DNA of 64,000 bases from Gordionus sp. m RMFG-2023 (Eukaryota; Nematomorpha; Gordioida; Chordodea; Parachordodidae), in contig NC_088777.1 in the NCBI RefSeq assembly GCF_954871325.1, positions 34,635,366-34,699,365 of the forward strand, given 5' to 3'. Both the position numbers and the translations under genes were made by a program. Under the pieces are notes generated by a model. That model searched no databases. It had not been told where the DNA came from and saw nothing but the letters and a program-made list of their open reading frames with translations. Below are positions 54,056 through 64,000 of the stretch, in pieces. How positions within the stretch are numbered: position 1 is the stretch's first letter; the number at the start of each line of letters is the position of its first letter.

Positions 54056-54737
54056 AACCTAACACCTAAAAAAATAATATAATAATCGTTATGATTTATC
54101 ATTCCTTATTCTGGATTAAAATTTTATTATCATTCCTTATTACATATTTTTCCGAAATTCAAAATTTTATTCGTGCATATTATTCATATATTTGATTTGA
54201 TCAACTATTCCAAATTACATATTCCGATTTATTCCAAATTCCAATATTCAACTGGATTAATGATAATAACAATTTTGAGAAATGTGAACAACATACGATA
54301 AGGATATCAAGCCTACAAAAAACGTACAAACTCACGTAACTCTAATAAACGATTTTATCAAACCTACGTAATAGAATCAAGCCTACGAGAACATTTGAGA
54401 CTTATGCGCTAGCCAAGATAAAACCGAGTACAATCGAAACGGAAAAAAACTTCTGGGACAACAAGCTCTTGATGACTGCTGAGAAGAAGCTTCGTTCTTT
54501 GTAGAAGAGGGGGAATGTTGATTGATCATATATAAATTTAAAGAATTAATCTTAAATTTGAATAGTTAATCTTATATTATAAATTGATGTGTTTGATATA
54601 ATTTAACTATTCACAAAAACGTGATATTATATATTTTTCAATTAACTTTTTTTATATATATATACTATGTTTTTAGATATAGTAGAGGAGAATATATATA
54701 ATAAAATATTTAACAAATTGTTTTAATCTTATTTTCA

Positions 54738-55800
54738 CATTGACTTTGTAAAATCATGCGACCTATGTCAAAGATACAATTCCCGATTTGACAAAACAAG
54801 TTTCGAAATGCAGTCTATTCCTATTCCATCTAAGGTATAAACACAAATAAGGGTATATCTGTGTTCATTGCCAGTGAGCATTGATGGATATAAATATATT
54901 GCTGTTGCTGTTGATTATTTTTAAATATCGAAGCACAGCCTTTAAAGAATAAGACAGCCCATTCAGTGACCCTCTTTTTATATTCACTGTTATGCAGGCA
55001 TGGCAGAGTCAAGGTTGATAAATTTTTTATAATATAATGATATTTATCATATTTATTGGTCCAAATTAATGATCAGGGTCGCGAGTTTGTAAACCAAGTT
55101 AGCAATGAATATCACAAACTCGTGGGAACCCAGCAGAGAGTGACAAGTGCCTACCATCCTCAGGCTAATGGCATGGTAGAGAGGGCCAATCGTACTCTTC
55201 AAAATTCACTTTTGAAGTGTACAAAAGGCCATCAGAAAAATTGACCTGGAGTTCTCCCTGGTATTGTATTTGCTTACATACATCAAAGCTTTAATCCTCA
55301 TATTACCATATGAGATAATGTATGGCAAGATACCTTACCTCCCTGTGAGGTATGATATATATCACTATTTGTATAAAAATATATACATAATAAGTATTTA
55401 TTTTTAATATTTAAGGATGAAGAGAACCAGATACAGATCTTGATGATCTATCTGACACAGAGTTTGAAAGCAATTACCAAAAAACGGCATACAATATGAA
55501 AGACATGTCCAAGACTGCGACAAAAAATATTGTAAAGGCTCAGCTTGAATAGCAACGATATTATAAAATTCGTAATGTTGCTAAAAATGCACTTTATCAC
55601 ATAAATGATAAAGTACTTGTATGGAATAATCGTCGGGCTGACAGGAAAGAAGGGGAAATATTGCATCCTTGGGTAGGCCCATATACAATTGATAAAATTG
55701 TTTATAGTAAAATCATTATTTTTAACAAAATATTTATACATATTTATCCAATGTAGAATTATCTTTTTCAGCAGGAAAAATTTTACATATCAAGGCTAAT
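54738..55800 (+). pseudogene. Integrase core and C-terminal (GPY-type) region, fossil pieces
   Basis: Readable pieces: KSCDLCQRYNS (Cys pair of the H2C2 finger, about 54,750-54,785); VSIDGYKYIAVAVDYF (first catalytic Asp block, about 54,880); INDQGREFVNQ and SAYHPQANGMVERANRTLQ (second Asp and Glu blocks, 55,056-55,244); and, further on, KVLVWNNRR with HPWVGPYTIDKI (the GPY module, about 55,610-55,700). Short AT-rich interruptions between pieces may be introns. Broken in several places. Confidence 0.8.
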
Positions 55801-56269
55801 CTAAGTAATTTAAAACACTATATAGAATGGAACATAGGTATTATTTTTTAAATATACGAATATAACTTTTTTAATGGTAAAGATACAGTCAAAAAAACGA
55901 AAAAATTGACATTGTGAAACTATAGAAGGTGTTCAAGATCTTTGTAATATATACAGTTAATTTATAAAATAATAAACAATTAATTAAGTTTATAGGCTTC
56001 TTAAAACTATAATTGGAGAAAGTAATCAAATGCATTTGGAAAAAAGGAAAATATATTTTTAATTATTATTTCCATTAGAAGAAGCACTATTTGAAGAAAT
56101 GTCTTGTGGAATAAAAGTTTCAGGAGAAAGTTTTATTTTTTAAAAATTGGAAAATTTTATTTTTGATAAAGCTAAAATTCTAGGGTTGGAAATTAGAAAG
56201 GAGGATACTAAAATAAACCGTGTCAAAAAGAAAGGGTATAATATATAAAATTATTTAATATATTTTTTT

Positions 56270-57320
56270 TATATACAGATACATTTGGTGAAAATCCAAT
56301 AATAGCTTTTAAAAGTATAGTAAGAGAGGAAGGATATATAGGTGTACAAGATCAGGGTAAAGGTGATATTTTTTTAAAATATGTCATTATTTAATTATCA
56401 AATTTAGATGACGAAATTATTGTGGATGCAATAACACCAAAGAAAATTGGTGAACTTTTCCTACCCACAACAAGGAACTGGAAGGTATATCACTCTAAAT
56501 GGTTCAATATCAAAGTAATTGGCCATTATCCCAAGATAAAATGTGGTATATTAAAAAAGATTTTCACAACCGATCATATTGTGGGTGATGGGAACTATTT
56601 TAAGGTTAGTATCTTTGTTGCGTTATATACTTTTTGTTTTTGAATTCTTTTTGTTTTTGAATTTTTTATAATCTAATTTTTATTATTTATATAATCTAAT
56701 TTTTGTTATTTGTTATAATCTAATTTTATTTTATAAACGGCGTAACCTTACTTTTTTAATATTATTTTACTTTTTTTATATTTCGTTTATATTCTAATTT
56801 GGACTTATAAAAAATGTATATAATAGAAGTGTGAAATGGAAAAAATAGTATTAATAGTATTAATAAAGTTAAATATAAATAAACACCTTTTTACCTTTGT
56901 GCACATATTCATGTTACTCTACAATCTTTAAATAATATTGAATTATTTTCCATGTTTATAGGTGTATGGTGTATAAGTCAAGAGATATTAAATAGGTAGG
57001 ATAATTATAATTATCTGAGGGAGGAATGCGTTCTCTTTATGAGAAGAGAAGATTTCAAATTGGAAATGGGAAAATTTATAGGATATCCTTTAGAGGAATA
57101 CCTAGTTAACAGAAATGTTATGGGAAACGGTGTCTGTGCAACAGAGGTGGAAATATTATCTATGGCCACATTGTTGCAGACAAATATATTAATCTATACC
57201 CAATATAAGTGGGCTTATAATTCGCCCATGAAATTTTTTAATAATATTAAAATATTTAAAGAAAATATATATTTATGCAATGAAAATAACAATCATTTTG
57301 TTATAATTATAACAATGTGA
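56270..57320 (+). pseudogene. OTU-type cysteine protease domain of the integrase element
   Basis: Pieces in order: DAITPKKIGELFLP...WKVYHSKWF (56,422-56,520, an OTU-associated N-terminal block); HIVGDGNYF (the catalytic-loop region, about 56,578); and 57,039-57,320 with VMGNGVCATEVEILSMATLLQTNILIY (usually WATE.Ei.a.a.lL...I.vy) and IYLCNENNNHFVII (catalytic His region). GT and AG dinucleotides near 56,602 and 56,961 could bound an intron. OTU proteases cleave ubiquitin-like modifiers; in transposons the role is unclear. Confidence 0.75.
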
Positions 57321-57769
57321 TTAATATCTATTCTAATATTTATATTCCATTATATTTATTGCAATTTAGCTGAAAAGTAACCGGTAAGCATCTTTTTGTT
57401 AAATGTTATTGCACTTTATATATTTTTATTAATAGTTATTTTTATAAAAAGTACAATAGTTTGACATCCTTTTTATGAGTTGAATCCTATTCAATTGCGA
57501 ATTTATATTATATAGCATTTTATATATTTTTATAAAAAGTACGATATTGAATCATTTGATGAATGATATGTAATTTATGTTTAAATATGAATAAATTTAA
57601 CCCACCGTGTATATATAGATTTTGATCAAACTTTTTTTAAATTAAGCTATGACGTTTTCGACCTTAAATTATTTATAAGTATAAAAAATTTAAAAAGGTA
57701 GAGAATGAAACTTTGATGTTAATATAACTAAATATCAGAAATTAAAATATTATCTGTCTCATAAATTTC
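57321..57769. other. AT-rich stretch, no feature
   Basis: No frame or repeat supported, apart from duplicated TTTTTATAAAAAGTAC phrases at about 57,438 and 57,526. Confidence 0.4.
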
Positions 57770-58125
57770 AATATTAAAAAATTTTAATTATCTGTCACTC
57801 ATAAGCGTCAATATGATAAACATAAACTCTAAGCATCACCTGTCAGTTATAAGTGTTAATATTGCTATATATAAACTTTTAACATTGCACGCAAGTCATA
57901 AATGTCAGTAATATATAATAATTTAAACTTTTAACATTACATGTCAGTCATAAATGTCAGTATTACTAAATAATAGAAACTTTTTGACATTACATGTCAG
58001 TCATTAATGTCAATATTACTAATAAATATAAATTTTTAACATTACATGTCAATCATAAATGTCCGTATTACTAAATAATACAAACATTTAACATTATACG
58101 TCAGTCATAAATGTCAGTATTACTA
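57770..58125. repeat. ~58-bp minisatellite, six units
   Basis: Units centred on ACATTACATGTCAGTCATAAATGTC, followed by AGTATTACTAAATAAT and a variable AAACTTTTA. Six imperfect copies; the first is the most diverged. No coding role. Confidence 0.88.
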
Positions 58126-58569
58126 AAGGGAGTTAATTTAAATTTAACTAAAATATCACGTTACACCGGTATTAAAATATGCTCGGAGAGAATATATCCA
58201 GATTAAAAATCCAGTATATTTAAAAGGTTTGAGGGGAATCTCGCTCAACGTGTATACTTGTTCACTTGTACTATTCTTGACCACTTTATCTTACTCCTCT
58301 AAATCGATTAATTTTTACTAACTTCATACTTAATTTTAAATATAAATTCTTTTTATTTCAATCATTAAAAAATAACAATTAAATGTCAAACTAATTTTAT
58401 TCACAAATTTTTTTTATTAATAAATATCAACAACTGAAATATCATAAAAAAATATAATTCTATTATTTTTATTATAATATTATTTAATTTCCATGACGGA
58501 TTATCTATAATATATATTAAAAATGACGTAACTGGGACACTCTTATTACATTTAACCTAATTATATTAA

Positions 58570-59060
58570 TTTAATTACCTCTTTTAGGAAGGGCCATAAC
58601 TCTGAGGAAGCAATAATTACCATATATATTCTGCTAGAAAGAACCCTGGTGCGAAAGAACCAACTTTTCTGCTGCTATAATTTAACAAGAGCCTCCTCTA
58701 TAATACATTCAAAGTATGGAAGTCGCTTGATATGTTAGGTGATACTGCACACTTACTAGGCTTCTGATGAATATATATCTGAATAATACTATGCAAATAA
58801 TATAAGCTAGGTTAAAATATATAAGAAATCCTGGTAAAGATTGGTCTTAAACAAGGTTGTAATCTCACACCCATGCTGCTCAACTTCATCATTTATATCA
58901 TTATACTAAGGGGAAAGAACATGAGCGTGGGTGTCATAGAAGTAGACAATCTAAATATTCTTGCCTTTTCTGACGACCCATGTATTGCGGCAGATACCAT
59001 GAATAACCTTCAATACTTTGTGAATAAAATAGATGGAGATAGTAAATTTTATAAGTTGAC
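58570..59060 (+). pseudogene. LINE reverse-transcriptase fragment
   Basis: A decayed frame contains GLKQGCNLTPMLLNFII (RT motif, usually GVRQGCPLSPLLFN) at about 58,842 and, in 58,873-59,050, NILAFSDDPCIAADTMNNLQ, the catalytic (Y/F)xDD block (usually YADD) in the form FSDD. The upstream 250 bp is only faintly readable. Stops separate this from any endonuclease or tail. Clade cannot be called; an RTE or Jockey/CR1-like non-LTR element is likely. Confidence 0.75.
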
Positions 59061-59209
59061 TCATGGGCAGCGTTTTCTTCGCTTTTTCCTTTTCTTAATT
59101 GTTTTCTTTTATATTTTATACAAAACCACAAGATATAACATGGTTGGGTTAGTTCCTCCTTTTTATTATATTTCTGGATATAAGGTTTGCAGGTATTCTT
59201 TATAAATAA

Positions 59210-60539
59210 AACCGGGATAATTATGTAGAGGTTATACTAATTCTTGTATGCTTAACATCTGCGGGTCCTAAACCAACATGCTTAGATTAGATGACTAAGA
59301 AAGCATTATTTAATATATTTAAACTTTTTTGGTTGGGAATGTTTGCGTAAAACGGTACTCGTGATGGGGGTAGGGGGGGGGATAGGTGGCAAGGCACTGT
59401 ATAATTAATATATAAAACTTAAGAAAATAATTTATTACGATTATTTATAATACAATTATTGGATACATATGCAAATCATTTAGTAAATTTTTAAGTTCAC
59501 GTTACACCTTAAATAAATAATGATAACGGCAATTTTATAAGTACATATTTATTTCGATTATCTATTATAATATAAAGATTGTATATGTAAATCCAAATGA
59601 GTATAATAGAAAGTTACATATCAAGATTATCCATAATTATGATGATTATATATTTAGAAATAAAAGTTGAGTATTATAATAGAAATTTCGAAAAATCCTA
59701 GCTTACTTATTGAGGCGATACTGTATGTGTAACATAATTATACTTATATAAATCAATATAAATAATAACAAAGAATAATATCATTTCAAGAATCAAATTA
59801 TAATTATTTGCTAAAGTATAATCAAGCTTGTTCTGAGATTATAATGGAAATAAGTTTAGAATTTGATCATAAATATTTTATTTTTCTAGTATAAATATAT
59901 GGTTTTTTAAAAAAATATTATATTAAATTTCCCCAAAAACTTGAATCTATTCTAGTCTCGAGACTTTAAAAGTAGAACGTTAAACTTTTAAGTTTATGGA
60001 CTCATAAAGGTTTTTTAAAATCGTTTGACAAGAATAGCATCTAAAAATCTATTATTTAAAGTGTATTATAATACGATGATTTTTGTCATTCATGATTAAT
60101 TCATTTTATAGATATCACAGCACAGCATTGCTAAGGTTAATATGCGTGTTATATTTAAAATAATAATAATTCATAATTTTTAATTGTAATGTATTAACTT
60201 TAAATAAATTGTATTTTGATATTTTGGTTTAAGGATACAATTTATGGTAATTGATTAATTATCGCAAATGTACTTTCGATGAATATATCGAAAAAAGAGT
60301 TTCGAAACCCCCATTACGTTATTATGACGTATTCAATTTATAGTGGTAATGTATTTAAATAAATTGATTTTTTATATTTGCTTTAAGCTACACTTTATTA
60401 TAATAGATAAAAATAGAAAAACATATATATATATTTTATTATATGAAATAAATCACTTTATATTATTATTCTCAATACATTTCATTTGGCGATGATTTAT
60501 TTTCAAGTCATTTTTGACGACGATGAATTATTTTAGATA
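59210..60539. other. AT-rich stretch, no gene
   Basis: Only a G-run at about 59,372 stands out. No supported frame or TIR pair. Confidence 0.45.
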
Positions 60540-63500
60540 AAAGGATTAAAATTATACCATGCCTCTGAAGAAGATTGAATAACCTACTCAATTTCATATT
60601 CCTGAATTCATAAAAGAAAAAGTTAATATTCTGGATTACCTATATAATATAGAACTAATTTTCAAAGTAAAAAATATTATTGATCAAAATAAAAAAAAAA
60701 GATATATTGTTATATAGGCACTGATAATTAAATTAAAATTAAGAATTTTTACTTTCCTAATAACTTAGATAACATAAATTATCTAATTTTACTTGAGAAT
60801 TTAGAAAATATATTTAAAAATTTTCCGAGTATTTTTCTGAAACAATTTTTATACCTTAAAAAGAGGCAGTGAAACTATTTTCGATTTTTCAATCAAATTA
60901 TAAAGCATTTGCTCTTGATGTAATTTTAAATCGCCGGTTGATGAACTCTTAAGAGATATTTTCATCTTAGGAGTAGGGTTACCATTTGGACAAAGAACTT
61001 CGGTCAAAATATGCCGAAGGAAATATTACTTTTGAAGATACTGTGCGCCTAGCTATAGCGCTGTCTTCATTGGAGAAGGAAACCCTGGCAGTAGTTAATA
61101 AGATAATTAAACATAAGCTTATGCAAGGAAAGTATCTCTTTATATTTTTCTCAATTTTTTTTAATTTCAATAAACACCACATTGGCGACGTGATTAATTT
61201 AAAAGAGACATATTAAATTAAAAAGTTAAAATTATACTATGCTATGCCTAACGAAGACTCGAAGAAGATACTTCTGAAGAAAAACGAAGAAACATCAACA
61301 TCTAGTCAATTTCATATTCCATAATTCGTCAAAGGAAAAGTGAATATTCAGGACTATGCATGTAATTTAGAATTCATCTTTAAAGTAAAAAATATTGTCG
61401 ATTACAATTAAAAAAAAGTTTCTAGCATACATAGGTACGGATAATTTAATTAATTTAAAAAATTTCTATTACACAATTAATGAAAGCATTAATTACATAA
61501 CTTTACTTAATAGTTTGGAGAAAATATTCAAGGATATCTCTAGTATTTTCTTACATCGAAATAATTTTTAAACCTTAAAAAGAGGCGTAGAAACCATGAT
61601 AGATTTTCGATCAAATTAAAAAGTATTTGCTAACTATGTAATTTTAAATCGTCTGTTGGTGAATTTTTAAGAGATATTTTTATCCTAGGAGTAGGGCTGC
61701 CTGAGTTAGATAAAGATCTTCGGTCAAAGAATATCCAAGGCTATGTCACTTTTGAAGATACCTTGCGTTTAGCGATCGCGCTGTCTTCCTTGGAAAAGGA
61801 AACCCAGGCAGTTAATGGACGCAAGGTTCCAAAAACACGTATTAGGAATAATAGTTATAATAACGTAATAAATTCAATAATGATAATAGCTATAATGCCA
61901 ACAAATTAAATCATAATAATTATATTCTTAATAATTATAAATCTAGTTTTAAACCTAACTTCATACAAAAAAAATTCACATGCTTCCTATGCGGCTAGGT
62001 TAACCATATAGCAAAAGATTGTAAAACACATACCATTTAGATAATTCTATCACGGAAACCTCGCCTGTCATTTCCTAATAAAACTACCATTGATGGGAGG
62101 ATAAATGGTTTGCGCTTTAAATTCGATACCGGTGCTGCGTGCAGTGTGTGAGATGAAGTTACCTGAAGACACATTGGCAAACCATAACTATCGCCTACGT
62201 TTAAGCTAGTGGTGTATAATAATATCAAAATCGAAGTGTTGGGTAAATGTACAAAGTGGAAGTAAAAAAATATTTCAAAATTTTAGGTAGTTAAAAGAGA
62301 GAATTCCTTTATTTTTGGAATGCCTTTTCTTAAATATAAAGCTCCGGAAGATGTTCGGATAAATAATATAAATACGAATGTTCTCACTTTAAATACTATT
62401 GCATCAAAATTTTCTCAAGTTTTTTAAAAAAAAGTTAAGAGAAATAAAACTCCAGCAAGCAGTTATCCGCATACAACCGAACGCATTACAGATATCTTTA
62501 TCAGCAAAAATAGTTCCATTTCCGCTGCGTCGAACCATTGAAGCAGAGTTAGACAGACTTTTAGACGAAGGTTTTATAGAAAAGGTGCATCCAATAAAAA
62601 CTCTAATCACTTGGGCTACGCTAATGATTAATATCTTAAAGAAATCCGACGTCGTGCGAATATGCGGAGATTTTCATTTAACAATCAACAAATATTTAAC
62701 GATAAATTTACTACCAATTTTTGTAGATTTGACAATTAGGATCGCAGAATATACAACAATTCCTTATTCAGCCAATATTCCATCGATTTCTAATGATGCT
62801 TTCGAAGATGGTCTAGGAGCTTTTATTGCTACTGGCCAGGAGAACACTTTTCGGCTGGAAAGAATTACGCCACCATTGATAGAGAGACTTTGGCGATCAT
62901 GTTCGCTATCGAGAAGTTTCATCAAATATTTATGAAAGACATTTTATATTGGTTACGAATCACAAACCTTTAAAATATATCAAAGGTGATAAAAGAGACC
63001 TAAATAAAACAAATAACCATTTAATACGGTGGGCGAAGCTATCAAATTACGACTATGAGATAATTCATAGATCTGGTAATTAAAACAAATGTGCCGACGC
63101 TCTGTCCCGTTTGGGGGTAAAGAGAAAAAACCAATGAAGTTACAAAAAAAATCGAAGATGAAATCAGAGAATTAAAAATTAATTTAGCAGTAAAGTTATA
63201 AGTGAAACGAGCTGATATCTCTGAAAGAGAATATTAAAAAAACATTGTTATATTGATAATAAATCATTATTCAGAGATTTTAAAAAAATTTATTTTAATT
63301 AAATATAATATTTCGTTCGAAGAAGCATTATTATTTTATAATGATTGGATTATTATTCCTGATAATCTAAAGAAGGAGGTTTTGAATGTTATTCATCAAG
63401 GACATCCATAGTGGGCTGAAATCATTATGTATATATTATGTATTTTGAACAAATCTTGATCGTGATGTTGAAGATTTTATTAAATGCTGCAAGAGTTGTC

Positions 63501-64000
63501 AGGAAGGAAAGCAGGGAGTCAGAAAAGTGCCGTAATACAATTGAAACATTCCTACCCGACCTTGGGAACGAATACACATTGATTTGACAGGCAAGGTATC
63601 TTGAAATTATTTGTTAAATTGCGTAGACGACGCCTTCACCAAATAGTTTGAAGTTGCAATTTTAACACATAATAATTCGGCGAGTGTAATAAATAATCCA
63701 TGTAATTATTTCGCTAGTTTGGGTTACTTCGTTACATTGTTTTAGATAACGGTACTCAGTTTACTGGATCTGAATTCAAAGCGTTTCTTTTTAAAAACAA
63801 CATAAAACATTTTAGATCGGCCCCTTATAACCCCAAATCGAATGATTTGGCTGAGCGTTATATGTGTACATAAAGACGCGTTTCTGTGCTGGAAGGAGAT
63901 GTGGGACTCTGACTATTTTAATCTAGCGAATGTTTCAATTACTTATGGAAATACTCCAAATGCAAATAGGTAAATCCCCTGCCGAAATGATGTTTGGAAG
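60540..64000 (+). mobile_element. Ty3/gypsy-type retrotransposon fossil, cut by the window edge
   Basis: Parts in order on the plus strand: two successive Gag-like stretches of similar sequence (about 60,560-61,210 and 61,240-61,900; shared HIPE/FVKGKVNI, FKVKNI and RDIF(I)LGVGLP blocks); a zinc-knuckle remnant (about 61,978); a protease motif FKFDTGAACS (about 62,117); reverse transcriptase blocks (RRTIEAELDRLLDEGFIEKV, VRICGDFHLTINKYL; 62,450-62,700); RNase H remnants (to about 63,110); and integrase zinc-finger and core blocks (about 63,390-63,900). The element is heavily broken (ten or more breaks) and old; no LTR is visible in the window. Confidence 0.88.

Larger units (their letters stand above)
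51872..54737 (+). mobile_element. Small LTR retrotransposon inserted into the integrase element
   Basis: LTRs of 222 bp (51,872-52,093 and 54,516-54,737; TGTTGATTGATC...TTATTTTCA) look identical, with the 5-bp target duplication CATTG on the outer sides (51,867-51,871 and 54,738-54,742). A polypurine tract AGAAGAGGGGGAA precedes the right LTR, and a TGGTGCCCCGG primer-binding-like site follows an additional LTR 3' part at 52,246. About 100 bp of the integrase target sequence is present both after the left LTR (52,094-52,196) and after the right one, so the left side has been rearranged. No coding part is evident; it contains a minisatellite. Broken or non-autonomous, and young. Confidence 0.85.
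43868..57320 (+). mobile_element. Integrase/OTU element (Ginger-like or gypsy-derived), old, split by two insertions
   Basis: Pieces of one plus-strand element lie in collinear order: an H2C2 zinc-finger region (43,868-44,146), integrase sequence again at about 51,800-51,871, a core domain (54,738-55,244), a C-terminal GPY-type block (about 55,560-55,720), and an OTU-type protease (about 56,270-57,320). Between them sit a 7.2-kb hAT element and a 2.9-kb LTR element, each with its own target duplication. Ginger DNA transposons are known to carry gypsy-like integrases with GPY motifs and sometimes OTU or Ulp1 proteases, so Ginger is my preferred family, at moderate confidence. It is broken in many places and clearly old; its terminal repeats were not found. 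Confidence 0.65.

Noticed and set aside
54830-55012. Minus-strand frame with a poly-Gln run
   Set aside because: It is the reverse of the integrase core region read on the plus strand.
57770-58125. CRISPR-like array
   Set aside because: The units are imperfect, contiguous ~58-bp tandem repeats without unique spacers, in a eukaryotic context.
58934-59131. Minus-strand open frame
   Set aside because: It is opposite the LINE reverse-transcriptase fragment, which has recognisable RT motifs on the plus strand.

Overview
The window is very AT-rich eukaryotic DNA with tens of kilobases of nested mobile elements around one recognisable host gene. That gene, on the minus strand, is the protein kinase PDK1 (3-phosphoinositide-dependent kinase 1). 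Thirteen coding exons, whose phases join without conflict, run from 38,255 down to 1,193 and encode 690 residues before the gene leaves the left edge inside its PH domain. A long acidic, Ser-rich insertion in the activation loop and a Pro-Gly-Leu-Asn/Asp-Glu-x-Gln-Leu motif after the kinase domain resemble arthropod PDK1 as I remember it. I therefore read the source as a protostome invertebrate, possibly an arthropod; the species is not determined.

Layout. 1-38 kb: the PDK1 exons, with introns ranging from 41 and 42 bp to about 18 kb. The large introns hold transposons: hAT elements with exact 8-bp target duplications at 4.2-5.5, 16.4-18.6, 22.4-24.4 and 33.3-34.9 kb; a hAT-like MITE at 2.0 kb; a Tc1/mariner-type element with minisatellite-like inverted ends at 9.3-12.5 kb; a Helitron 3' end at 27.26 kb; and a long-TIR element at 31-34.9 kb that itself carries one of the hAT copies. 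A family ending in a C-tract plus CCAGGATT/CACTG fills 34.9-37.5 kb.

38.7-41.7 kb: a very young Ty3/gypsy-type LTR element with identical 154-bp LTRs and a 5-bp target duplication. 43.9-57.3 kb: an old element coding for a retroviral-type integrase and an OTU-type protease (Ginger-like or gypsy-derived), split by two later insertions: a 7.2-kb hAT element (8-bp duplication CATATGAT) and a small LTR element (5-bp duplication CATTG). The 7.2-kb hAT holds 0.73-kb direct repeats with four copies of an exon-like module. 57.8-64 kb: a minisatellite, a LINE reverse transcriptase scrap and a decayed Ty3/gypsy element running off the right edge.

I see no rRNA, CRISPR or bacterial-type operon, and only a tRNA-like fragment. 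The most novel material is the integrase/OTU nest, the exon-like module array, the minisatellite-ended Tc1-type element, the young compact LTR element, and the coexistence of 41-42-bp and 18-kb introns in one gene.
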